Origin: Beaufortia kweichowensis
Taxonomy: Eukaryota > Chordata > Actinopteri > Cypriniformes > Gastromyzontidae
Assembly: GCA_019155185.1 (NCBI GenBank)
Contig: CM032816.1
Location: 13,477,682 to 13,541,681 of the forward strand
Length of the DNA: 64,000 nt
Reading direction: 5' to 3'
A model generated the notes under the pieces. It did no database searches. It was not told the origin of the DNA and worked only from the letters and a program-made list of their open reading frames with translations. Below are positions 21,436 to 31,411 of this stretch, piece after piece. The position numbers were made by a program, and so were the translations under genes. Position 1 is the stretch's first letter. The number at the start of each line of letters is the position of its first letter.

Positions 21436-21831
21436 GTTTGTCAGGTAAACATTTCTAAATTCTCTCATCTCTGCATTATTGACTGTAGTTAACTTTAATA
21501 AAAAAATTAAGTAGTTAACTTAATTGACTTTAATTAAGTTGTTATGTAGTTATATTAATAACTATATGGGGTCAGATTAAATCCCTTACGGAGCTGGCCA
21601 TAACCTCTGATTAATGTTTAAGCTTTGAACTAAGTTGTTATATAGGCAATTGTATGGGGCTACATGGATACCTTTTAATAATAGTAAGCGGAAGCTACAT
21701 TGTTAAATTGCTTTAGCCATAACCTCTGGTTATACGGTCGAGCTTGTGATCGTGGGCCCGCACACGGCCGGTGCGAGGACCCTGTGTGACAATGAGAACC
21801 TTAATGTACGAGTACAATAACAATAGCGAGA

Positions 21832-22912
21832 AGGATGAAAGTAGTGACTGGTACTCACAGAGGTCGGGTGGGTGTTTCGTCTTACGCCATTTCCTTTCTG
21901 CAGCCCTGAGTTTGGTCCGATGATCCCTAAGGACGTCCGAAAGCCAAGGGCAGGGAGGGGAGGCACGAGCTTGTCTAGAGGATAGAGGGCAGAGGTTATC
22001 TAGACAGGATGTTAGTGTTGAACATAGGGTGTCCGTGGCTGTATTGGTATCCAGGGATGCGAAGTTGGAGGGGAGAGAGGAGGATACCTCAGCAGAAAGT
22101 GTGCTGGGGGAAAGAGAGCGGAGGTTGCGCCTGAATGAAACAGATGTGGGTGTGGCTGTGTTGTTAGAGCTGAGATGTATGTTGCAAGTTATGAAGAAGT
22201 GATCGGAGATATGTAGGGGTAGGACAGTAGGATTTGAGGTGATGCAGTTGCGTGTGAAGATGAGGTCTAGTTGGTTTCCTGATTTATGAGTAGCGGTGGT
22301 GGTAAGAAGGGAGAGGTCAAATGAGGAGAGGAGGTTTAGAAAGTCAGAGGCAGAGGATTTCTCCAGGTGAATATTAAAGTCACCAAAAACAATGAGTGGG
22401 CTGCCGTCCTCAGGAAATGAGGAGAGAAGCATATCCAGTTCATCAGTGAAGTTGTGAAGTGGCCCCGGTGGGCGGTAAACTACAATGATGTGAATCAGAG
22501 AAGGAAATGAAACGGTAACCGCATGGAATTCAAAGGAAGTGTTTGTGCATAATCCTGGAAGGCATGTATATTTCCATGTGATGGGAAAGAGTAAACCTGT
22601 GCCACCACCCCTGCCGGATTGCCGAGGGGAGTGGGAGAAAGCGTAGTTGCAAGAGAGTGCAGCGGGAGTGGTGGAGTCCTCTGGACGGATCCATGTCTCA
22701 GTGAGACCAAGGATGTTAATGTGTGACTGTGTAGCAAAGGCAGGGATGAACTCAGCCTTGTTCACAGCTGACTGGCAGTTCCAGAGGTCCACAGAGAGCG
22801 ACAGAGGAGGGGTGGGGGTGGTGTGAATGGGGTGCAGGTCAGAGTGTGAGCGGTATGACGAGTGTCTGTAGGCGTGTCTATGGTGGATTACAGGGATAGG
22901 CTGAGAGTGCAT
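21832..22912 (-). mobile_element. L2-type LINE, endonuclease-domain copy
   Basis: A 399-codon frame (22912-21713) covers the L2 endonuclease with all the main motifs: LWNCQSAVNKAEF, LTETWIRPED, VVYRPPGPL, VFGDFNIHLE and SDHFFITC. L2 homology ends near 21832, so the reverse transcriptase is missing; the last 40 codons are unrelated sequence. It closely matches the 18.9-19.9 kb copy except at its start, where MHSQPIPVIHH replaces the Pro-rich sequence. That suggests this is the native L2 start. Confidence 0.88.
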
Positions 22913-23490
22913 AGAGGTTACGAAGAGGGATGCATCAAATAGAAAGTCATGTTAAAATTATTACTTAAATTAAAACGTGATACTTAAGTGCCTTGCCGGT
23001 GTCCTTGCTCGGTGGAGTCGCACAGGTAGAGTCGATGGTCTTTACACTCATAGGTCTTCACACGAGGGCTGACGCTACACGCTGGACTTCACGGGTGCGC
23101 CCGTATAAGTGCAATGGTTGATTACAACTTGATTGAAAACAGCTAAACACGCCTTTCCAATTTCCACAACAAAGGCTTAATTAGGCTAATGTTGCTGGGG
23201 TCGAAACTACGAGCTAACACCTGGGATAGCTCCGCGTAATCGAGAGCTAAATGCAAAGTGATATCTCTCAGGAAGCAATAATATCGTTTAAAATGCTATA
23301 GTTAACAAATACACACAGGGCAGGATCGAATAAAATAAAGGTACCCTTTTAGAAACGCTATAGATCAATAAAAGACAATTCCTAACCAACAATAGGCAAT
23401 ATTGAACACAGCGCAATAACAAAGTAAACAAAACTAAGCCGAACTCACGCACAACTGCTGTCTACTGCAGACGGATCGCTTCTCCTCGCT
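22913..23490. other. No gene recognised, possible L2 5' leader
   Basis: Lies directly upstream of the L2 endonuclease frame and could be its 5' untranslated region. Contains no open frame or repeat that I can identify. Confidence 0.35.
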
Positions 23491-23494
23491 TCTA

Positions 23495-23498
23495 ATGA

Positions 23499-23530
<32 letters not shown>

Positions 23531-23772
23531 GGAGAAAAACCCTTGAGAGAACCCAAACTCCATTAATGAATGTGTATATATATATATATATATATGGAGA
23601 AAAACCCTTGAGAAAACCCAAACTCCATTAATGAATGTATATATATATATATATGGAGAAAAACCCTTGAGAGAACCCAAACTCCATTAATGAATGTATA
23701 TATATATATATATGGAGAAAAACCCTTGAGAGAACCCAAACTCCATTAATGAATGTATATATATATATATAT
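23495..23772. repeat. Tandem units with TA tracts, L2 3'-end derived
   Basis: Five (TA)n tracts, the first four each followed by a block of about 45 bases with AGAAAAACCCTTGAGAGAAC and AACTCCATTAATGAATG. The block is the complement of the 'gggttctcccaagggtttttctcc' type segment seen at 50940-51020 next to L2-like 3' sequence. The array seems to have grown by duplicating that segment with its TA tract. Confidence 0.85.
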
Positions 23773-24170
23773 GGAGACTCACTTGGAGGGTCATTTCTCC
23801 TCTGACGCGTCACAGCTGCAGTCAGTAGTTTGATAAAAATTATTTGATTTAAAGTCGTGAACTAAATTTCCTAAAGTTTGAGTTTTGAGTTGATCAGGAT
23901 TATTAGTTGTGATTGAATTTATGTGTTTGTCTGTTTGGTAAACTAGGTAGTAGTTAAAAGGCTAATATTCTAAAATAAAGGATTGTTTAGCCGGGGATGA
24001 CTGAGATGACTGAGTGCAGCTATAACATCAAACTGCTGACATAGACAGAAAAGATGTAGTTCATTAGTCAAAGTTAAATAGTTAAAGAGATTAGCATAAA
24101 TACTGTTTAGCATTATCATTAATGTAGTAACTAGCATTAGCATTAGCTATAATGAGTGCAGGTTCTCCTT
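23773..24170 (-). repeat. Dispersed repeat, inverted partner of 50580-50935
   Basis: Matches 50580-50935 in inverted orientation over about 350 bases, including CTAAACAATCCTTTATT (complement here) and the AAATGACCCTCCAAGTGAG block. The latter block also lies at 27075-27095 in the 3' part of the plus-strand LINE, which ties all three to one LINE family. Confidence 0.75.
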
Positions 24171-24430
24171 CTGACAGATCCAGCGTCAGGTTAGGGTATG
24201 GACTGGATACAACCTCAGAATAATAAGAAACAAACAAACTGAGAGTAAAATACTGTTTCACACCCTTAGATTCAACAAGTACATCAGATTGTTAGGGAAG
24301 TGTTCCCGGTTCCCGTTGATCTAATTAATGCAGCCTAACAATCCCTTAGAGGATTTGTGTTATAAACTGTTGGACTATGTGTATGCTATGTTAAAGAGAT
24401 AGATCTTTAATCTAGATTTAAACTGAGAGA

Positions 24431-24801
24431 GTGTGTCTGGTCCCGATCACGAATTACCTGTCAGTTTGATTTCACCCGCACCTGCAGTTCATTTACCGGA
24501 CTCTTTATAATGTGTGTGTTTGTTCCTGTTCATTGTCCGGTATTGTTGTTCCTGCCAGTTTTGTTACCTGTTGTGTGATTTTTGCCTGTCTGGATTATTA
24601 CCTGTTTGGATCGCTGCCTGGCTGTTTGATCAGTGCCTGTTCGATTATCTGCCTGTGTGGAACAACTGCCGGTTTGGATTATTGCCAGTTTGTTTGACTT
24701 TGTGCCCATTTGTTTGGATTGACTTTACGTTTGAACTTTTTCCAGTAAACTTGTGTTCTACTTGCCTGTTTTGCCTGTGCCTCTTCCCTACACCCTAACA
24801 C
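24431..24801 (+). mobile_element. Probable solo LTR
   Basis: About 370 bases starting TGTCTGGTCCCG and ending CACCCTAACA, with CACCCGCACCTGCAG and a TTTATAA near 24506, a layout like the other LTRs in this window. No coding sequence flanks it and no target duplication is clear, so the call is tentative. Confidence 0.4.
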
Positions 24802-25466
24802 ATAGGGTCTATTATTTCAGGCGGCATCTCTTTTAATAAGGTAGTAGGGATTGGATCTAGTATGCACGTTGCTATGTTATAAATACAGTAGAACAATAAC
24901 TGCCAGTACCAAAGACTCATTTCTTAGTAATCTGCCTGAAATACCCCAATTCCCTATCATATGTTAATTTAGAAGATCTTAATTATTTTGCAGAAAATAT
25001 TAACTCTGTCTTTTCAAAACACTAAACATGGTTGCTCCCCTGCGCCTAAAGAAAATTAAAGATAAAAGTGGTATAATCAGAACACGCATGCACTAAAAAG
25101 GGCTGCCTGTAAAATGAAACGCACCTTTAAGAAAACAAATCTAGAGGTATTTTAGAGAAGCCTTAAAAAATCTCTAGATCTGCCTACCTTGCGTCCTTGA
25201 TAGAAGAAAATCAACACAATGCAAAATGTTTATTTAACACTGTGGCTTAACAAAAAACAAATCACCACCATCCCCAGACTCTGACTATCAGCATAGTAGT
25301 AATGAATTTATGTTTTTTTTTTACAAAAATTGATAATATTAGAGAGAAAACTATAACTATGCAACCAGAGGCTATATTCCCAAAACAGACGGAACATTCC
25401 AGCCCCCTTACTGAGCAACTGCAATTATTCTCAACCATAGAAAAGGATGTAAGAAAAACTGTTTAA

Positions 25467-26378
25467 CCTGTTGAGCCACACTAGTTTGTGCACGGGATAG
25501 ACGTCACTACCTGTTACGTTGTTTACAATGACAACATAAACTACTTTCTAAAAACTTTAATAATATTGACAAACTATACATCATTTAATAGATCTAAGGA
25601 TATAGAGTCATGGTATGGTTTTGCGTTGAAGATACTCCAGCAACAGTAATATAGTAATTTGTGACAGACGCCCAAATGACAACACGCAAAATAAAAACAG
25701 GACTTCATATCTTTGTTTTGATATAACGATCGCGGATCGAATCCAATCTGTTGCAGCACTGAAGAAAGTCCATGAAAACAGTCTAGTGCAAGACATCCAA
25801 TAGCTCTTTTTGTCCATAAAAGCATATAATTCATGAAATATTGATATATAATCCATTGTTTACATCAGATTCTGCCGGAACAGCCTGCCCTCCATCATTG
25901 TTTTCCAAGAGAATATACAATATGAGCACTGTTTATGTCGTAACACTGTATATGGTAGTAAACATTAGACTCTAATAAACACATGAGCCCGCCTACAAAG
26001 TTTGTTTTTAAAAATAGCGCGTGAGTTTCAGCGATATAGTCCAAATAGTGCGGTCGAAAAAAGTGACTTCCTGGGAGGCATAGCCTATCATTCTCCCGTT
26101 CCCCCACGAGCCAATGATCTAATGGAATAATACTGACAGACAAAACATGTAGCCAGTGAGAAGACAATTCCAACGGTGTGCGTGATGTTTATCTTCCGCA
26201 TGTAAAAATAGTGTTTTTTATTCATCACTGAACCATTCACAAAGGACTTACAATAATTTTAAAACATGGGAAATGAAGCTCAAAATGTCTTCTTTCAGAT
26301 GTTATCACTATTATACTCCAAAGGGTTTAGGAAGAACAGCCATTTAAGTGAAAGTAAACTATTTTTATGGGTTGGGCT
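25467..26378. mobile_element. 912-bp TTAA-flanked element in a LINE
   Basis: TTAA at 25463-25466 and 26379-26382. Removing the insert and one TTAA restores the LINE reading frame across the site (EKLF joined to KSATC), so the boundaries are sound. TTAA duplication is the mark of piggyBac elements. The ends (CCTGTTGAGCC and AGCCCAACCC on the other strand) match poorly as inverted repeats. Open frames of about 90 codons on the minus strand show no known domain. Confidence 0.7.
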
Positions 26379-26379
26379 T

Positions 26380-27050
26380 TAAATCAGCAACGTGTATACT
26401 AGATCCAATCCCTACTACCTTATTGAAAGAGGTGTTGCATGAAATAATAGATTCGATACTCAGTATTATTAACTCATCTCTGACATTAGGACATGTGCCT
26501 AAAGCCTATAAGCTGGCTGTTATTAGGCCTACTATTAAAAAACCACAACTTGACCCTAGGGAGTTAGTAAACTCTAGACCTATATCGATGTACCTTTCAT
26601 TTCTAAAGTATTTGAAAAAGTAGTTTTATCACAGCTATGCTCCTACCTCCATAGGAATGGAATCTATAAGGAATTCCAGTTGGGATTTAGAGCCCATCAC
26701 AGTACAAAGACTGCTCTGATCAGAGTTACAAATGATTTGCTCTTGTCTTCTAAACCTGGCTGCACCTCATTACTTTTACTGTTAGATCTTAACGCTGCCT
26801 TTAACACTATTGATCGTAGCATACTTTTTAATAGACTTAAAAATGATTAATGGAATAGCATTAATGGAATAACATTAGAATGGTTTAAATCGTACTTATC
26901 TGACCGCTTTCAATATGCAGCAATAAACAATGAAAAATCTTACCAATAACAAGTCCAGTACGGAGTGCCACAGGGATCAGTTCTAGGATCTCTACTCTTT
27001 GCCCTGTACATGTTGCCTTTAATTAAGAAACATGGAGTAAATTTTTACTG
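26380..27050 (+). pseudogene. LINE reverse transcriptase, broken
   Basis: Reads CILDPIPTTLLKE, GHVPKAYKLAVIRPTIKKP and, after a frame change, FQLGFRAHHSTKTALI, LLLLDLNAAFNTIDRSI (Asp motif, Asn in place of Asp in AAFN) and YGVPQGSVLG. The YADD box expected straight after NFYC is deleted, and the sequence jumps to the 3' untranslated part. Internal stops are present. Confidence 0.82.
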
Positions 27051-27254
27051 CGTACTCCATAACAGCGTCAGAGGAGAAATGACCCTCCAAGTGAGCCTGG
27101 GTTCTCCCATGGTTAGGTTATTAAATTAACTTTTATAATTCCATGCTTGTATCATTTTGTTTTTGTTTTGCTGTAAAGCTGCTTTGAAACAGTGCTACAT
27201 TGTTAAAGCGCTATACAAATAAACTTGACTTGACACCAGTAGTGATTTTAGTAA

Positions 27255-27510
27255 TTTTTAAATGTGACCTATTATGCCCCTTTTTACAAGATGTAAAATA
27301 AGTCCCTGATTTCCCCAGACTGTGTATGTTAAGTATTAGCTCAAAATTCCCCACAGATTCCCAACTTTTTATAGCTTGTTAAAGTTGCCACTTTTACTTC
27401 ATGAGAAGAAAAGCACTGTTTCTGTGTGTGACCCATAAAATGCAAATAAACTGGCTTCCTCATCAAAAGAGGGCAGAGCTTCATGCACACCAGCAACATA
27501 AAGACTGTAG
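27255..27510 (+). repeat. Dispersed repeat, partner of 59930-60190
   Basis: Starts TGTGACCTATTATGCCCC and continues TTTACAAGATGTAAAATAAG. The same order is found inverted at 60185-59930. A short related start also occurs at 55967. A common fish interspersed repeat of unsettled class. Confidence 0.65.
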
Positions 27511-27659
27511 AAGTTCTCTGTTACGTATGTTACCATCATTCCCTGAAGGAGGGAACAGAGACGTCACGTCGGACCGACGAATCGGGATCTCGTGGAGAGC
27601 CGTTTGGTTCTTCGAGTGTGAATAATAAGCCAAATAACATTCGCTGAGGAGCTAGGTCG

Positions 27660-28350
27660 GACCCAGGGTTCAAACTACGTTTTAAAATGCACGTGAGAAG
27701 TCCAAACGCACGCGAGAAGTGATAAGAAAATAACGCAAGATCACATGCGAGACTGGAAATGGTAGCCCGCAAGAAGCTTGCGATCCAAATGGCCTGTGCA
27801 CTGATTTGCAGTGAAAAGGCAAAAAAACCTCACCTGACTGTTGAAGGGAATTAGCGATTTCGCTCCAACTTTTTTCTTTCTCGACCCGGTTGTGGTACAG
27901 CTCAGATGACACATCAAATAAACATGGGTGCTCCTGCCAAAGTTCGACTAAACTTTCATATATTTCTTGGGTCCAAACAGGCCGAGAAGGAGCCTTCCTC
28001 GGAACCGACGCCATGCTTGCTGATATTGTGGTCTATAACTCCTCCCTGAACTTCCCGCTGCCCTGTATCTTGCTCTCTCATTGGCTGTAGGTCATCGCCG
28101 ATGTATTTTTAAGTCAGAACTCATTTCACACAGCAGGATTTTGAATTGCCGACAGGTCCAGATATTTAGCATGCCAAATATTTCACGGGCATCGGCGGCG
28201 ATTCTCTCAGATCACGTCTTTGATAATTCACACTGTGTGATTGTCATTCGCGTGAACGAGCACCGATTTTCCTCCGATTTTGGGCATTCGTCGGCGATTT
28301 CACAAAACCTGAAAATCGGGCCTAAAATCATGCAGTGTGAACTCCCTTAC
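27660..28350 (-). mobile_element. PIF/Harbinger-type remnant
   Basis: Carries a MADF/Myb-like gene start and, at 28315-28345, a terminal-like block (ATCATGCAGTGTGAACTCCC) that I know from fish Harbinger elements. No transposase is present. The left limit is not defined. Confidence 0.5.
27790..28014 (-). pseudogene. MADF/Myb-like DNA-binding protein, N-terminal part
   Basis: Starts MASVPRKAPSRPVWTQE at 28014, then LVELWQEHPCLFDVSSELYH and KSWSEIANSL. The three-helix spacing with conserved Trp is that of MADF domains in the accessory protein of Harbinger elements, which helps transposase bind ends. The frame stays open to 27682 but the domain likeness stops at about 27800, so it is truncated. 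Confidence 0.65.
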
Positions 28351-29800
28351 TGCCTTACTGTTAACAGACTAAGGAGCAGACGTTCACCACAGCATGTAGA
28401 TATGCATGTCTTTCTAAAGAAAAACATATAAAACAAAATGAACATGATAACTGTAATGGTACACGGACACAGGCAGAAGTAAAACCAAACAGGCGATTTA
28501 TTACAACACAAGGTAAATATATGAAACTAGTGAGTATGAACTTGTATAGTTAATTAACAGTCTCTGGAGAATATGGCGATGATATTTAACAATTGTCTTT
28601 TTGTTACCAGGTGCAGGAAGATGGTGGAATGCAGTGAGGTAGTCCAGGAGCTGGTAAGTATTAAGCACAAACACAGGAACACAAATCAAGCTTAGAGTCC
28701 TTCATATGCATGGGAGACCAGACAATGTGACTGTGTGAGTGCTGTATGATGTGCAGACATGTATTATTAATATTATCTCTGTAAGCCTCTCAGTGTCAAC
28801 AGACAAGGTTTTATTATCTCTATCATCCTGTGAAGATGAGAATTTGGTTTAGTACACATTTGAATCATTTCTGGTGTACTGAGTAGGCTACTTAAAACTG
28901 CATGGTGTTCTGTCGTAACAGGAGGATCAAAAAGAGCCTAACATTTACAAAATAATAATAACATACTGTATATTGGTTAGATACTATATTATAATTATGC
29001 TTTTACATCTTCTAAAAGCACATGTATCCTGGGTCTGGGACTGGCTCTAATGAACTACCTTCTGAAATTCCTCTGGACACCCAGTGTTCAGGCTCAGAGC
29101 ATCTCCTCTGCATCCGTGCCATTTTTCTATTGGCCGAGTAGAAGTAAAATGTTAATTTTATTACTCTAATTAAGACATTTAACAGGTTAGATGAAAGAAC
29201 ATTTAATTGTGTTTAAAACATTTCAAACATTTGTAGGTCAGGCATCCTACATCCATGAAGCTTTTGTGCTTAACACATTTAATCCCAAATTTTCCCAGAT
29301 ATGACATATATAAATGTGTGTAATATTTGTAAGGATATTAAACAATCAATCTCAATTTTGTACATTTTATGTGTGGTCACAATTGTGACTGGTAGTAGAA
29401 CATAGGGAGTCTAAGTTGATTGTGTAAATGCATTTACAAAATGACAGATCTCCAGCAATTAGTTTAGAGACTGGGTTAAATAGTTATGTTAATGTTTTAT
29501 TCCATTAACAAAGAATCAAACATTGTCTGGCTCAGTTTCAAAAAAGGACAAAATAGCAATCACGTAAAATGATAACTGTATAAAAAACAGTATAAAAAAT
29601 AGAAATTAAAGAAACTTAGAAGCTAATTATTATAAACTAAAACAAATAAATAACACAATAAATAAGTAAAATTACAAAATTGGAAAAACCCTTAAAAATA
29701 AAAGAATGAATAAAAAGAATAAATAAACATATAATGAAATATTAGCCAATGGTAGGAAACATGTGACAATTAATTTTCAGTTATTAATTAATCAACAATC
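28351..29800. other. No gene recognised
   Basis: AT-rich sequence. An exon-like patch at 28611-28655 (acceptor-like TTGTTACCAG, donor-like GTAAGT) has no supporting reading frame. A 470-bp block ending CATTACA/TGTTACGAC might be a degraded LTR, but I could not support it. Confidence 0.4.
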
Positions 29801-30965
29801 ACAACTGTGTCCTGTTGTGGAACTCATGTATCAGATGACACCTCCCTCAGACATTATGAAACTTCTTGAAGCACTTAATGTGCATTGGCCTGGCACACTT
29901 CTCACAGCCAAATGATGTGCGACCCCCACAGACACGACATATGACAAACCTATTTCCTGCAAAAAAAAGGAATACTTACACAATAATTTCTATTTTGTAT
30001 AGCTTTTGGAGCACATTTGCAAATGTTATGGTTCAGAAAACATCTTCATAGAATCTGCTTGTCTGTGTTTATCGGCCAGTGAGCAACACCATGAAACCTG
30101 GGTATATCAGTCACAGCAGCCGACATTGAGGATGGCCTCCCATGACCTTTTGGTGCAGTACCAGATTTTTTCAGGAGACTTTAGGCGACTACTCGCTGAA
30201 ATCCAACAAAATCATAGTCACTTTTTTATTTTATTGTGCTGTGGTAACGAGACACCTGAAGATTATGTAGATCTACTCCTCCCATTTTCTGGTTGTGAGA
30301 GTGGATTATTTGAGGTTGCTGGAGGTAGTCGTATGCCTTTCTTTCCTTGTTCCATCTCTTAACTGGTACCTCTGTGTAGGCATTTTCCACATTGCTTGCA
30401 ACAGTGACCACACTGTTGTCCCTCCACCTCACCAGTAGCTTTTCTCCTTCAGACAGAACTTCAGTGGAGCCCCTCTGTAACTTCTGGAACTCTTTCATTG
30501 GTTTGAATGGCACATCAAACAACTGGTTTTGCCGCACAGTCCCAGTGCACCCATGCCCTCGCTTTGTCATCTCATCAATCAGGGATAATGTGGTGAAGAG
30601 GTTGTCATGAATAAAGTTGCATCCTCCTGGAACACCAGCTTGTTCAGCCAAACCCAGCACTACGCTGGGCCCTTGACCTAGCCCAGTCTCTGGAAGAAGG
30701 GTATGCACTCCAGCATACGGCAGAGGTAACCCCCTGAGGACGCCAGGCTCCAAACCTTATAACCATAGCGGATTGGTTTTCCCTTTATGAACAGCTTGTA
30801 CCCTGGGCACCCATAGTAGGGAATCATGCTCTCATCAACCGACAGTCACTCACTGAATGGCAGAATTTTGTATGAGCTATTGAGCTCTTGAAATATTGGC
30901 CTCACCTTAAAGAAGGGATCGTCGTTGCACTTTGTGTTGTCCACAACATGGATGGAAGCCATAGT

Positions 30966-31368
30966 TGTTACGGTGCTGGGTGGAAGAGACCAGGACAACA
31001 AGGAATAAAGTTCAAAGGTATCTTTTACTGGTATTTTCCAACACAGAGAAGGTCCAAAAATACAAGAGCTACAGGTTTCCAGATAAACAGGGATTCGTTC
31101 ACCATAGAGCAGATTTAACCCACGCAACCACAAAAACAACAACATAATACAACAATACCCGACAGAGAATGAAACAAAAGGCAGACTTTAAATAACACAA
31201 CCAATGAACACTAAATAATATGAAACAGGTGCGGGTGATAATAAACTAACAAGTGCAAACGAGATTACAAATGGTGAACAGGTGGTGAGGTGCAATGCAT
31301 GGTGGGGAATGGAGTCCGGATGGAGGTGCAGGGTGGAAAACAAAGTCCAGACGGGCAGAATCGTGACA
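30966..31368 (-). repeat. 3' LTR, 403 bp
   Basis: Same sequence and length as the 5' LTR. Preceded on the minus strand by a purine tract of about 16 bases. Confidence 0.95.
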
Positions 31369-31411
31369 GTTCCCCCCTCCCCCCGGTAGGCGCGTCCTCG
31401 CGCCGTAAGAT

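Larger units (their letters stand above)
24880..27235 (+). mobile_element. LINE (L2/CR1 group), split by a TTAA element
   Basis: Plus-strand LINE with a decayed endonuclease-to-RT linker (24960-25466), the insert 25467-26378, reverse transcriptase (26379-27050) and a 3' end with GCTGCTTTGAAACAGTG and GCGCTATACAAATAAA near 27220, typical of this family in cyprinids. A 60-bp inverted copy of the 26390-26452 segment lies at 24808-24870, just upstream. Confidence 0.82.

Noticed and set aside
27515..27625. Block with CCCTGAAGGAGGGAACAGAG and ACGTCACG resembling a DIRS end
   Set aside because: Too short, with no coding sequence or inverted partner in the window to prove it.
28611..28655. Micro-exon flanked by acceptor- and donor-like sites
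   Set aside because: No neighbouring exons, no frame support and no gene on that strand; splice-like matches are common by chance.
28452..28920. Possible solo LTR (ends TGTAATGG and GTAACA)
   Set aside because: No target duplication, no purine tract and no relative in the window.
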